Source: UBA7803 sp041686955 (GTDB lineage Bacteria; Pseudomonadota; Gammaproteobacteria; Pseudomonadales; Azotimanducaceae). From it: DNA of 23,212 nt. The notes under the pieces were generated by a model. That model searched no databases. It saw only the letters and a program-made list of their open reading frames with translations, and was not told the DNA's origin. A program made the translations under genes and the position numbers. Of this stretch, positions 1-6,196 are shown piece by piece; positions within the stretch are counted from its first letter, which is position 1; each line of letters begins with the position of its first letter. The DNA lies in contig JAWLCV010000062.1 in NCBI GenBank assembly GCA_041686955.1, positions 1 through 23,212 on the forward strand, in the 5' to 3' direction.

Positions 1-19
1 AATCCCTCCCTCTCCGCCA
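1..19 (+). tRNA. 3' end of a tRNA-Ser-like gene (cut by window edge)
   Basis: The first 19 bases match the 3' end of bacterial tRNA-Ser: the end of the T loop, the 3' strand of the T stem, a CCTCTCC acceptor strand, a G discriminator and an encoded CCA at 17-19. The rest of the gene would lie left of the window, so the anticodon and even the completeness of the tRNA cannot be seen. Because an identical 20-base stretch recurs at 159-178 without a tRNA body, this copy could also be only a repeat fragment. Confidence 0.5.
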
Positions 20-57
20 ATGAGAAAGGGGCCCAGCGGGCCCCTTTTTCATTGGCG
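15..57 (+). terminator. Strong hairpin following the tRNA-Ser end, with T run
   Basis: A stem of about 20 bp (15-34 pairing with 38-57, loop AGC) has one G-T pair and otherwise perfect complementarity. Its core is GGGGCCC/GGGCCCC, and TTTTT occupies 45-49 in the right arm. The left arm includes the tRNA CCA. It probably serves as an intrinsic terminator, with the inner GC core and following T run working for plus-strand transcription. Confidence 0.6.
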
Positions 58-158
58 AAGGGGGTTGGCGAGTCGGAGCACCTATAGGGTTCGACTCGGA
101 GGCGACCGGCGCGAAGCGCCAGGAGCCGGAGAGAACGTCGCCGCCCAGCGGCGGCGGT
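58..158. other. Hairpin-rich non-coding spacer between two tRNA-Ser ends
   Basis: No coding potential is apparent. Three inverted repeats are visible: CGAGTCG/CGACTCG at 69-75 and 92-98, enclosing a CCTATAGG palindrome at 81-88; GGCGC-GAA-GCGCC at 108-120; and CGCCGCC-CAGC-GGCGGCG at 139-156. GGTTCGACTC at 89-97 resembles a tRNA T-arm segment, and GGAGAGA near 129-135 resembles a 5' acceptor strand of tRNA-Ser. The spacing is far too short for a working tRNA, so a degenerate tRNA-derived repeat is the simplest reading. Confidence 0.4.
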
Positions 159-178
159 AATCCCTCCCTCTCCGCCAA
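159..178 (+). repeat. Second copy of the tRNA-Ser 3' end (20-bp direct repeat)
   Basis: These bases are identical to 1-20, including the CCA. The sequence upstream of this copy does not form a T stem or a tRNA body, so it is a fragment and not a gene. Duplicated tRNA 3' ends are the usual footprint of site-specific integration (attL/attR-like repeats), but the two copies are only 158 bp apart and no integrase lies between them. A spreading tRNA-linked repeat is an equally good explanation. Confidence 0.6.
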
Positions 179-184
179 CAAAAA

Positions 185-208
185 AACGGGGCCCGATCGG
201 GCCCCGTT
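185..208. terminator. Bidirectional terminator hairpin
   Basis: A perfect 24-bp palindrome has GGGGCCC arms. An A run at 178-186 on the left supplies a T run for minus-strand transcripts. It lies just after the second tRNA-end repeat and 11 bp beyond the vapC stop, so it probably terminates the minus-strand vapBC operon and could also stop plus-strand transcription. Confidence 0.65.
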
Positions 209-219
209 GTTCGTTTGCT

Positions 220-657
220 TCATCCCCTCGGTAGCGGGTTGACCACAGTCAGATCCGGGAAGCGAGAGAAATCCCGGTCGGCAGACCAGAGTTCTCGCAC
301 GCCGTGAAACAGACAGAGTGCCGCAATCCTCGCATCGTGCACGATCGCGCCCTGAAGCAAGGCCGGACGCGCGACTCGCTCGAGAGCATCCAAATAACCC
401 TCACCTTCCGCCAGGAAACCTCCGGAGAGGCTCGCCAGGAGACGTCTTATGGCATCCAATGCCGTGTTCATGGGTGTGGGATCCTTGAAGATGCGGGGAT
501 TGGAGACCACCGCGAGAAACTCGTGAGCACAGGGCCAGGGAACGGACACGGGTTCCGCGCCCGCGACGGCTTCGCTCAGCACCTGTCGAGCGCGTTCATG
601 AAAGGACATTTCGGGGCGATGGGCGTAGACCAGCAGGTTGGTGTCGACAGCGATCAC
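220..657 (-). CDS. vapC: VapC-type PIN-domain ribonuclease toxin
   Basis: This 145-residue protein is the usual length for a VapC toxin, a Mg-dependent endoribonuclease that cleaves tRNA or rRNA when its antitoxin is lost. The PIN acidic residues can be placed: Asp5 in the N-terminal VDTN, Glu46 (AHEF), Asp108 (VHDARIAA) and Asp127/Asp129 in SADRDFSRF. The gene overlaps the upstream antitoxin by four bases (ATGA), so the two are probably translationally coupled. The next feature downstream is a terminator hairpin. All catalytic positions look intact, so the toxin is probably active; the target RNA cannot be inferred. Confidence 0.88.
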   Translation of the reverse strand: MIAVDTNLLVYAHRPEMSFHERARQVLSEAVAGAEPVSVPWPCAHEFLAVVSNPRIFKDPTPMNTALDAIRRLLASLSGGFLAEGEGYLDALERVARPALLQGAIVHDARIAALCLFHGVRELWSADRDFSRFPDLTVVNPLPRG

Positions 658-899
658 GCGCCATGCTCCCGATAAATCTCGTCACGAATTCGGCCCCACG
701 ATGCACCCTCGAACTCGGCTGTCAACCCGCTCCCCCCGTAAGTCGGAAAATCAAGCTGCCGGCGGGCTGCCTGCCGGCGGGCTTCGAGGCTGCGCTGCAG
801 ACCTTCTTCGACGAGGGCACGCAAAGAGGTGCCCTCCTGCTGGGCTACACGCCGAGCCTGCTTCGCCAACTCGTCCGGAAGCTCTATGGTAGTTTTCAT
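654..899 (-). CDS. vapB: VapB-type ribbon-helix-helix antitoxin
   Basis: An 81-residue protein precedes vapC in the same operon and is expected to neutralise it. The first 40 or so residues (MKTTIELPDEL, then two helices through LVEEGLQRSL) look like a ribbon-helix-helix DNA-binding fold. The C-terminal half, with a basic stretch (EARRQAARRQ) followed by an acidic, aromatic tail, would wrap the toxin. The start ATG is immediately preceded by a palindrome at 900-912, and there is no good Shine-Dalgarno sequence, which fits tight autoregulation. The family is assigned from fold pattern and position rather than strong sequence motifs. Confidence 0.8.
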   Translation of the reverse strand: MKTTIELPDELAKQARRVAQQEGTSLRALVEEGLQRSLEARRQAARRQLDFPTYGGSGLTAEFEGASWGRIRDEIYREHGA

Positions 900-912
900 A
901 CGGGTGACCCGT
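900..912. promoter_or_regulatory. Candidate VapBC operator palindrome
   Basis: ACGGGT-G-ACCCGT is a perfect 13-bp dyad abutting the vapB start codon. A related GGGT-CT-ACC sequence lies at 923-931. RHH antitoxins usually repress their own operon by binding such short palindromes, and a site here would cover the ribosome-binding region. Function is inferred from symmetry and position. Confidence 0.4.
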
Positions 913-1019
913 TTCTGATATATGGGTCTACCGTACTCCCGGTCCTATCGAGACGCAAACCCATCTCGCCGGCTCGGCCCTGAACCTGCATCCGACCGCA
1001 GATCGGTTGACCATAGGAG

Positions 1020-1055
1020 ACATCGTGCCCGCGATGGAAAACATCGTGCCCGCGA
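1020..1055 (+). repeat. 15-bp tandem duplication at the photolyase start
   Basis: The same 15 bases (ACATCGTGCCCGCGA) occur at 1020-1034 and 1041-1055, a 21-bp period that keeps the reading frame. The duplication repeats the possible GTG start codon (1025 and 1046) and therefore makes the translation start ambiguous. Confidence 0.75.
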
Positions 1056-2470
1056 CGCGACCGCCGCGCACACTGGTATGGTTTCGCAACGACCTGCGGG
1101 TGGCGGACAACCCCGCGCTGTTCCACGCCATGGAGCGCGGCGAGGCCGTGGGCGTGTTCTGCATCTGCCATCGCCAGTGGCGTGCTCACGACGCGGGCGA
1201 CAATCGCCTGGCCTTCCTGCTGGACAGCCTTCATGGCCTCGCGGCTGATCTGGAATCGCTGGGCGTGCCCCTCCGCCTCATCGACGAGCCCTGGTTCGAA
1301 GGCGTGCCGCGCCGGCTGGTCAATCTGGCACGGTCGATCGACGCCGGCGCGCTCGCGTTCAACGACGAGTATCCACTGAACGAACGGGTGCGGGACGACC
1401 GCGTACGGCAGGCCTGCCGAGAAGCTCGAATCACCGTCACCACCCATCACGCCGGCGCGCTGCTGCCGCCCGGCACCGTGCTCACCACCCAGGGCGAGCC
1501 ATACACGGTCTTCACGCCGTTCAAGCGCCGATGGCTGGCGCAGGTTTCCCCCGCGGCCTGTCAAAGTCTGCCACCCCCGCGCCGGCAGGAACGCCCGAAC
1601 GTCGGGGACGCACGGATTCCGAATCGCTCTGGCGGCGTTCCGCGGGATCGGGTGGCGGCCATGTGGCCGGGCGGCTCGAAGGAAGCCGAACTGCGCCTGA
1701 CTCGGTTTCTGACGGAGCGCGTTCATCGCTATCACCTGGACCGCGACTTTCCCGCCGTCGACGGCACGAGCGCCCTGTCCCCCTACCTCTCCACGGGCTG
1801 CATTTCCGCCCGGCAGTGCCTCGAGGCCGCGCTCCACGCCAACGGCGGCCGGCTCACCGGCGGCAATCCGGGCATCGCCGCCTGGATCAACGAGCTCATC
1901 TGGCGCGACTTCTACGGGCACGTCATTGCGCAGTTTCCCCGGCTCAGCCGGGGGCAGGCCTTCCGCCGGCCTCTTGACCGGCTGCCCTGGCGCCACGCCG
2001 CGGCGGACCTCGAGGCCTGGAAGCACGGACGCACCGGCTATCCTCTGGTCGACGCAGCCGTGCGCCAACTCAGCGCCACGGGCTGGATGCACAACCGGTT
2101 GCGCATGCTCACCGCCATGTTCCTCAGCAAGCACCTGCTCATCGACTGGCGGGCCGGTGAGCGCCATTTCATGAATCTGCTGGTCGACGGCGACTTCGCC
2201 GCGAACAATGGCGGGTGGCAGTGGTCAGCGTCCACGGGCACGGACGCAGCCCCGTACTTCCGGATCTTCAGCCCGCTGGCCCAGGCGCGGCGGTTCGACC
2301 GCCAAGGCATCTTCATCCGGCGCTGGATTCCCGAGCTCAACGATGCTCCGCTCGAGGCGCTGATGGATCCGTTCCGCCACCCCGTGAAAGGCTATCCGGG
2401 ACCCGTCGTCGAGGACCGGGGCGCCCGGGAGCGTGCGCTCGAGGTCTATCGAGAGGCGGCACGAGCCTGA
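1034..2470 (+). CDS. phrB: Class I deoxyribodipyrimidine photolyase (cryptochrome/photolyase family)
   Basis: This light-driven flavoenzyme reverses cyclobutane pyrimidine dimers. The N-terminal antenna-binding Rossmann domain opens with TLVWFRNDLRVADNPAL. The C-terminal FAD domain has the classic run WMHNRLRM, IDWRAGE, NNGGWQW and STGTDAAPYFRIF, close to E. coli PhrB and including electron-transfer tryptophans. Length from this start is 478 residues, normal for the family. The start is uncertain: ATG 1034 is 13 nt after AGGAGA (1015-1020), GTG 1025 is better spaced, and the frame is open back to TTG 1007. A 15-bp duplication (1020-1034 and 1041-1055) covers this region. The gene stands alone, diverging from vapBC and converging with the next gene. 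Confidence 0.95.
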   Translation: MENIVPATRPPRTLVWFRNDLRVADNPALFHAMERGEAVGVFCICHRQWRAHDAGDNRLAFLLDSLHGLAADLESLGVPLRLIDEPWFEGVPRRLVNLARSIDAGALAFNDEYPLNERVRDDRVRQACREARITVTTHHAGALLPPGTVLTTQGEPYTVFTPFKRRWLAQVSPAACQSLPPPRRQERPNVGDARIPNRSGGVPRDRVAAMWPGGSKEAELRLTRFLTERVHRYHLDRDFPAVDGTSALSPYLSTGCISARQCLEAALHANGGRLTGGNPGIAAWINELIWRDFYGHVIAQFPRLSRGQAFRRPLDRLPWRHAAADLEAWKHGRTGYPLVDAAVRQLSATGWMHNRLRMLTAMFLSKHLLIDWRAGERHFMNLLVDGDFAANNGGWQWSASTGTDAAPYFRIFSPLAQARRFDRQGIFIRRWIPELNDAPLEALMDPFRHPVKGYPGPVVEDRGARERALEVYREAARA

Positions 2471-2503
2471 AAGCGCGCGCCCGGTAAAGCCAGGTTGCGT
2501 CGG

Positions 2504-3097
2504 TCAGCGATCTTCCAGGCCGCGTTGGCGCCGCAGCTCGTTCATGCGCTCGCGATCGGCCTCCAGCCGCTCGCCGAGCTCCTCTTCGCTGATGGTGCCC
2601 GCCATGTGCCGGCCCGCCGTCCCCGAGTTGTACATGATCTTCTTCACGGGCGTGACGGCGATGATGGTCCGTAGTGGCGAGTCGAGCAGGTTGTTGAAGT
2701 AAGCCTCGAATTTCTCGTCCGTCGGGCTCACCTTCTTCGACAGTGCCGGGTAGAACCAGGCCTTCGTGGCGTCGTCGTTGAAGAACTCGGCCGTCCCCTT
2801 GAAGGTGATGGCCCCGGTGGGCAAACCCTCCGGCGCATCTGCGCCGTAGCTCGTGCTGCTCACGTTGACCGACACCCGTGGGTCGCGGCGGATGGCGGCG
2901 GCGCGGTGCCGATGCTCGGCGAAGGTGAGCCAGATCTTGCCGTCTTTCCAGTAGAACGCGTGAGTGACACCCACCGGCCAGCCGTCCTTGGTCGCCCACA
3001 TCAGCACGGCCTCGTGAGCATGGGTCATGAGAGCGTCCACTTCGTCGTCGGTGAACGGGTAGATCGAAACGATCTCGTGGTCGTGGGTCTGGAGCAT
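2504..3097 (-). CDS. Pyridoxamine 5'-phosphate oxidase-like (split beta-barrel) protein
   Basis: A 197-residue protein whose first 150 residues follow the flavin-binding split-barrel pattern of PNPOx-like proteins: VLMWATKDGWPVGVTHAFYWKDGKIW, then AAAIRRDPRVSVNV, a short acidic loop, and AITFKGTAEFFND. Relatives bind FMN, F420 or heme and reduce or oxidise varied small molecules. The substrate cannot be told from sequence, and this is not classic PdxH, since the typical PLP-binding C terminus is not apparent. The C-terminal 35 residues are charged and helical. GAGGGG precedes the ATG, and a good sigma-70 promoter lies at 3131-3160, so it is probably transcribed on its own. It converges with the photolyase, with 33 bp between the stops. 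Confidence 0.75.
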   Translation of the reverse strand: MLQTHDHEIVSIYPFTDDEVDALMTHAHEAVLMWATKDGWPVGVTHAFYWKDGKIWLTFAEHRHRAAAIRRDPRVSVNVSSTSYGADAPEGLPTGAITFKGTAEFFNDDATKAWFYPALSKKVSPTDEKFEAYFNNLLDSPLRTIIAVTPVKKIMYNSGTAGRHMAGTISEEELGERLEADRERMNELRRQRGLEDR

Positions 3098-3130
3098 CGG
3101 CTATCCCCTCTGCTGTGTGCGGATGGTCTG

Positions 3131-3160
3131 ATTAGAACCGCAACCGGCGAAAACAGTCAA
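3131..3160 (-). promoter_or_regulatory. Sigma-70 promoter for the PNPOx-like gene
   Basis: On the minus strand, TTGACT (3155-3160) and TCTAAT (3131-3136) are separated by 18 bp, and each differs from consensus at one position. The site is about 35 bp upstream of the start codon at 3097. Confidence 0.55.
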
Positions 3161-3193
3161 CCGCGCCGGTTTCTTCGAGCGGTCGTATCCGCG

Positions 3194-3226
3194 AGTCCGC
3201 TCGCCGGCAAAACCGGCGAGTGGACT
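3194..3226 (-). terminator. Hairpin after the PEP-CTERM gene
   Basis: A 14-bp stem (3194-3207 with 3213-3226, one G-T pair, loop of five) lies 11 bp past the stop of the PEP-CTERM gene. No T run follows on the minus strand, so intrinsic termination is uncertain. It may instead be an mRNA-stabilising hairpin. Confidence 0.4.
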
Positions 3227-3237
3227 GGTGCTAGGAG

Positions 3238-3858
3238 CTACAGCCGTCGTTGCCGGCAGCGCATCCGACGGGTACGCCGTGCCAGCGCCAGGCATGCCGC
3301 ACCGGCACCGAACAGTCCGAGAGAGCCCGGCTCCGGCACGGAGGCAGCCAGCCTGCTCTGCAGCAGGACGTCGGAGGCGGCATCGAACGAAAGCTCCCCG
3401 AACGACAGCGGAATGAAGTGGAACAGGTCGGTGACCAGGACGGAACCCACCGCAGCGACGGGCCCGAACTCGCTGGTCAGATCCAGCGGCGCGCCCACGT
3501 CGATGTGGAGCAGGTCCAGACCACCCAACTCATCGCTGAGGGAAAAGAACACTCTGCTGCCGCTGGTCGTGCTGACACTATTGTTGATTCCGATTCTCAT
3601 GGGAACCGGGAAGTAGGCCGTACCCACACCGGCCAGTGTGATGCTGGCGCTCGCGAGCGGGTCGATGGTTTCGACGAAAGTGCTGTGGAAATTAGCGGTG
3701 TCACCGATCAGGTCGATGGAAAACGCCTGATCGCTGAAGTTCTCGCCGTCTATCGCTCCGCTTGCGGTACCGCTGATCTGATACTCCATGAGCACTGCCT
3801 GAGCGCTCATCGCGGAGCCGAGCAGCAGGGCGGCGAGCATGCTCGCTAGGACTTTCAT
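3238..3858 (-). CDS. PEP-CTERM sorting domain protein (exosortase substrate)
   Basis: A 206-residue exported protein. Residues 1-21 form a signal peptide ending in AQA. The middle (about 22-170) is a low-charge, Ser/Gly/Ala-rich domain without recognisable catalytic motifs. The C terminus is a textbook PEP-CTERM signal: VPEP at 174-177, a hydrophobic segment (LGLFGAGAACLALA), then an Arg-rich tail (RRTRRMR). Such tails are processed by exosortase/EpsH, and the proteins end up in the exopolysaccharide or outer surface layer. No exosortase is in the window. AGAGGAGAC precedes the ATG. The molecular role is unknown. The gene lies downstream of the lipoprotein gene, separated from it by a hairpin. 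Confidence 0.88.
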   Translation of the reverse strand: MKVLASMLAALLLGSAMSAQAVLMEYQISGTASGAIDGENFSDQAFSIDLIGDTANFHSTFVETIDPLASASITLAGVGTAYFPVPMRIGINNSVSTTSGSRVFFSLSDELGGLDLLHIDVGAPLDLTSEFGPVAAVGSVLVTDLFHFIPLSFGELSFDAASDVLLQSRLAASVPEPGSLGLFGAGAACLALARRTRRMRCRQRRL

Positions 3859-3970
3859 GTGTGTCTCCTCTTCTGATTGATCGCTGACCTGGCCATCGGC
3901 CGGTAAAGCTACTTTCCAGGAGGAGCGTGTGAGCGAGCGTTTGATACTTCGTGGTTTTGGGCAATCACGG

Positions 3971-4000
3971 GGCCCCGGGGCCTTTGAGCGCCCCAGGGCC
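3971..4000 (-). terminator. Hairpin after the lipoprotein gene
   Basis: An 11-bp GC-rich stem (3971-3981 with 3990-4000, one G-T pair, 8-nt loop) begins 20 bp past the lipoprotein stop. No T run follows on the minus strand, so it is only a plausible terminator separating the lipoprotein gene from the PEP-CTERM gene. Confidence 0.4.
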
Positions 4001-4020
4001 GGGTTCGCAATCGGGTACAG

Positions 4021-6048
4021 CTAGGGAGTCTCCACCAGCATCAGCATGCCGACCTCGATGGGTTCGCCACCCGTATCCGCATACCGGGTGTGGAAGACGC
4101 CGAGGCTGCCGTCCTGGTTCATGTAGCCCTCCACCAGGAACGTTCCCCAATCATCGGTCAGCGTTATGGTCATGGCGCCGTCTGCGGCGAGATCGATCTC
4201 CACGGGCAATGCCGCGTCGGAGTCGACCTCGATGGCGACCTGAGCAGACATGTCGTCCTTGCGGAGATAGGACGATGTGACATCCAGCTCGCCGGTGGTG
4301 ACGCCGGTCACCCGAAACACGGAATCGAAGCGGGTGTTGCTGACCGCGAAGGCCGAACCGTCCATCTCCATGCCCAGGAACACGACTCGATAGGTCCGGC
4401 CCTCCAGGTTCAGCATGCTGATGGGCAGCTTCACCGCCAGGGTCGTGTCGAAGGCGGCATCCAGGTACAGCTCGTCGTCGGGGTTGCCATCGTCGGTGGC
4501 GGACGCTCCATTGAGCACCACCAGACCGTAGTCGGCGGCAACGAAGCCGTCCACCGCATCCCCGTTCAAGGTCAGCAGGTCGCCGTCCACGTCCATGGTG
4601 AAGCTCATGCCACTCTCCGCCAGGAAATCGACGCTCAAATAGCCGCTGGAGCTGAGCTCGTGGGAGGTCCCGGCCCCGGCATCGAAGCTGCCGGCGCCAT
4701 CGAAGGTGAGCTTGTTGCGCTCGATGGCAAGCTCTACGAAGCCCGCGTTCGACATGGCGGTGCGGAAACCGACGCGGCCGTAGTCACCGGTGAGGCCGGA
4801 GACGCTGGCATCGGTGATCTCTTGCGCCAGCAGCAGCAGCGAGCGACTCACCTCGTCGCCATCCCGCTGGTCCGGGTCCACGGCGTCGGGGATACCGTCC
4901 TCGTCGGTGTCCGTGGTGCGGTACCGAACCTCGACGTGCTCCGCGATGCCGGCCAGAACGTTGGCGCTGGCGGCCTTCTGCAGACGCAGCACGCTCGGCG
5001 GCTGACGCCAGCCGTAGTCGCCGTCGATGTCCTCCTCGAAAGGCGATTCGATCGTCAGCACGCCTTGTTCGCTCAACGGCGCAGTGAAGGTCTCCTCGAA
5101 AACCTCGACGCCGGCCTCGTAGCGCAGAGAGTAGGCTCCGAAGTGAGACAGGAGTGCTCCAGCCGAGTCCTCGCCGCCCAGGGCGACGTCCACCGAGCCG
5201 CTGCCGCCGTCCGACAGGGTCATGCCGTGCATGCGGTTGATCTCGATCTCCACGTCGCCGCCAGTACCGTTGTCCGCGTCGTGGAGGCGGAAGCCGATTT
5301 CGGTAGCGTGGTAACCACCCGCCACGTTCGCGGCATTTCCCGGCGCGGACTGCGCGGCGTAGATCTGTGCGTCCACGAAGTCCCCGGTCTCCGCTTCCAG
5401 GGTGGCGAGCATCTGGGTCAGGTCCGCCCCGGCCGTGATATCGAATTCCTCCACCTGGCCTTTCAGCTCAACCACGGTGCTGGTGGTGAGGTTCTCCAGG
5501 TCCGCGCCGTTGTCGATGAACTTCTGCAGCACGAACTCCGACACCGGGGAGATGTCCACCTCCTGGGTGACCGCCTGCGCCCGCATCTGCACGCCGCCGA
5601 GACCCTGGATGCGGACGATCAGGTTGCCCGCCAGATTCACGCCAGCCGGCACATTGAGGGTGTAGTTGCCGGTCGTGGACGTGGTGGTCGTGGCCAGCAC
5701 ATCGCCCACCTGATCGCCGTTGTCGTCGATGCGGACGAGCTCCACGGTCGCGCCGCCCACCGGCTCGAGCCCGGTGATGGCCGCAGCAGCGGGAGAAACG
5801 AAGAATTCGAGCGCAAGCTGGAACGGGCTACTGGGCTCGAACAGCGCGACGCCCGAGGCCGGGGCCGAGGCGACTCCCTCGATGGTGGTCGCCTCGGATC
5901 CGCCGCCGGGCGACGGAGTGCCACCGCCTCCTATGGCGCTGCCGCCGCCATTGCCGCCACTGCACGCCGCCAGCACCATGGCGGCTCCCAACATCAGCAT
6001 GCACCGTTTCCAGCGCGTACCGCGCCATTTCGACTCGTGTCTCTCCAT
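4021..6048 (-). CDS. Large surface lipoprotein of unknown function
   Basis: The preferred start is the ATG at 6048 (MERHESKW), preceded by GGAGGAGA at good spacing. The frame opens 12 codons earlier, but that start lacks a ribosome-binding site. From 6048 the protein has 675 residues. A basic N terminus and hydrophobic segment lead to a lipobox, LAAC, with Cys29 as the lipidation site, followed by a Gly/Ser-rich linker. Residues around 85-145 (VELVRIDDNGDQVG to NYTLNVPAGV) resemble a carboxypeptidase-regulatory or Ig-like beta domain. DTDEDGIPDAVDPD near residues 379-392 is a thrombospondin type 3-like calcium loop. The rest is acidic and beta-rich with no recognised family. It is probably an extracytoplasmic adhesin or matrix protein. 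It follows the LuxR-type regulator on the same strand. Confidence 0.8.
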   Translation of the reverse strand: MERHESKWRGTRWKRCMLMLGAAMVLAACSGGNGGGSAIGGGGTPSPGGGSEATTIEGVASAPASGVALFEPSSPFQLALEFFVSPAAAAITGLEPVGGATVELVRIDDNGDQVGDVLATTTTSTTGNYTLNVPAGVNLAGNLIVRIQGLGGVQMRAQAVTQEVDISPVSEFVLQKFIDNGADLENLTTSTVVELKGQVEEFDITAGADLTQMLATLEAETGDFVDAQIYAAQSAPGNAANVAGGYHATEIGFRLHDADNGTGGDVEIEINRMHGMTLSDGGSGSVDVALGGEDSAGALLSHFGAYSLRYEAGVEVFEETFTAPLSEQGVLTIESPFEEDIDGDYGWRQPPSVLRLQKAASANVLAGIAEHVEVRYRTTDTDEDGIPDAVDPDQRDGDEVSRSLLLLAQEITDASVSGLTGDYGRVGFRTAMSNAGFVELAIERNKLTFDGAGSFDAGAGTSHELSSSGYLSVDFLAESGMSFTMDVDGDLLTLNGDAVDGFVAADYGLVVLNGASATDDGNPDDELYLDAAFDTTLAVKLPISMLNLEGRTYRVVFLGMEMDGSAFAVSNTRFDSVFRVTGVTTGELDVTSSYLRKDDMSAQVAIEVDSDAALPVEIDLAADGAMTITLTDDWGTFLVEGYMNQDGSLGVFHTRYADTGGEPIEVGMLMLVETP

Positions 6049-6135
6049 CGGGCTCGTCTCCTCCAAATTATTCGGGGCGGCCATCGTGGCGCCCGCTTCG
6101 TTGCGGGGAGGAGACTAGGAATGGGGTACGAGCCG

Positions 6136-6159
6136 CGCATACCTCAGTTTGGGTACGCG
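6136..6159. promoter_or_regulatory. Candidate operator dyad upstream of the lipoprotein gene
   Basis: CGCATACC and GGTACGCG form 8-bp arms with one mismatch around an 8-bp centre (TCAGTTTG); the inner TACC-N8-GGTA is perfect. The dyad sits between the 3' end of the LuxR-type regulator and the lipoprotein start. LuxR-type proteins bind dyads of this size as dimers. Assignment to that regulator is inference. Confidence 0.3.
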
Positions 6160-6196
6160 TCGTGACCGCCATGCGAGACTGCGAAATGGTTCTCGC

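Noticed and set aside
1..178. CRISPR array or integron from the direct repeats near the left end
   Set aside because: There are only two copies of the 20-bp repeat, one 138-bp interval, no further units, and the repeat is a tRNA 3' end.
896..2167. A 423-codon minus-strand frame opposite the photolyase
   Set aside because: The photolyase motifs are complete on the plus strand, and the antisense frame is compositionally a shadow that also runs into the vapB start.
4090..6165. A 691-codon open frame on the plus strand opposite the lipoprotein gene
   Set aside because: Its composition (His, Arg, Gly, Val rich, with no domains) is that of an antisense shadow in GC-rich DNA. The minus-strand gene has a ribosome-binding site, a lipobox and domain motifs.
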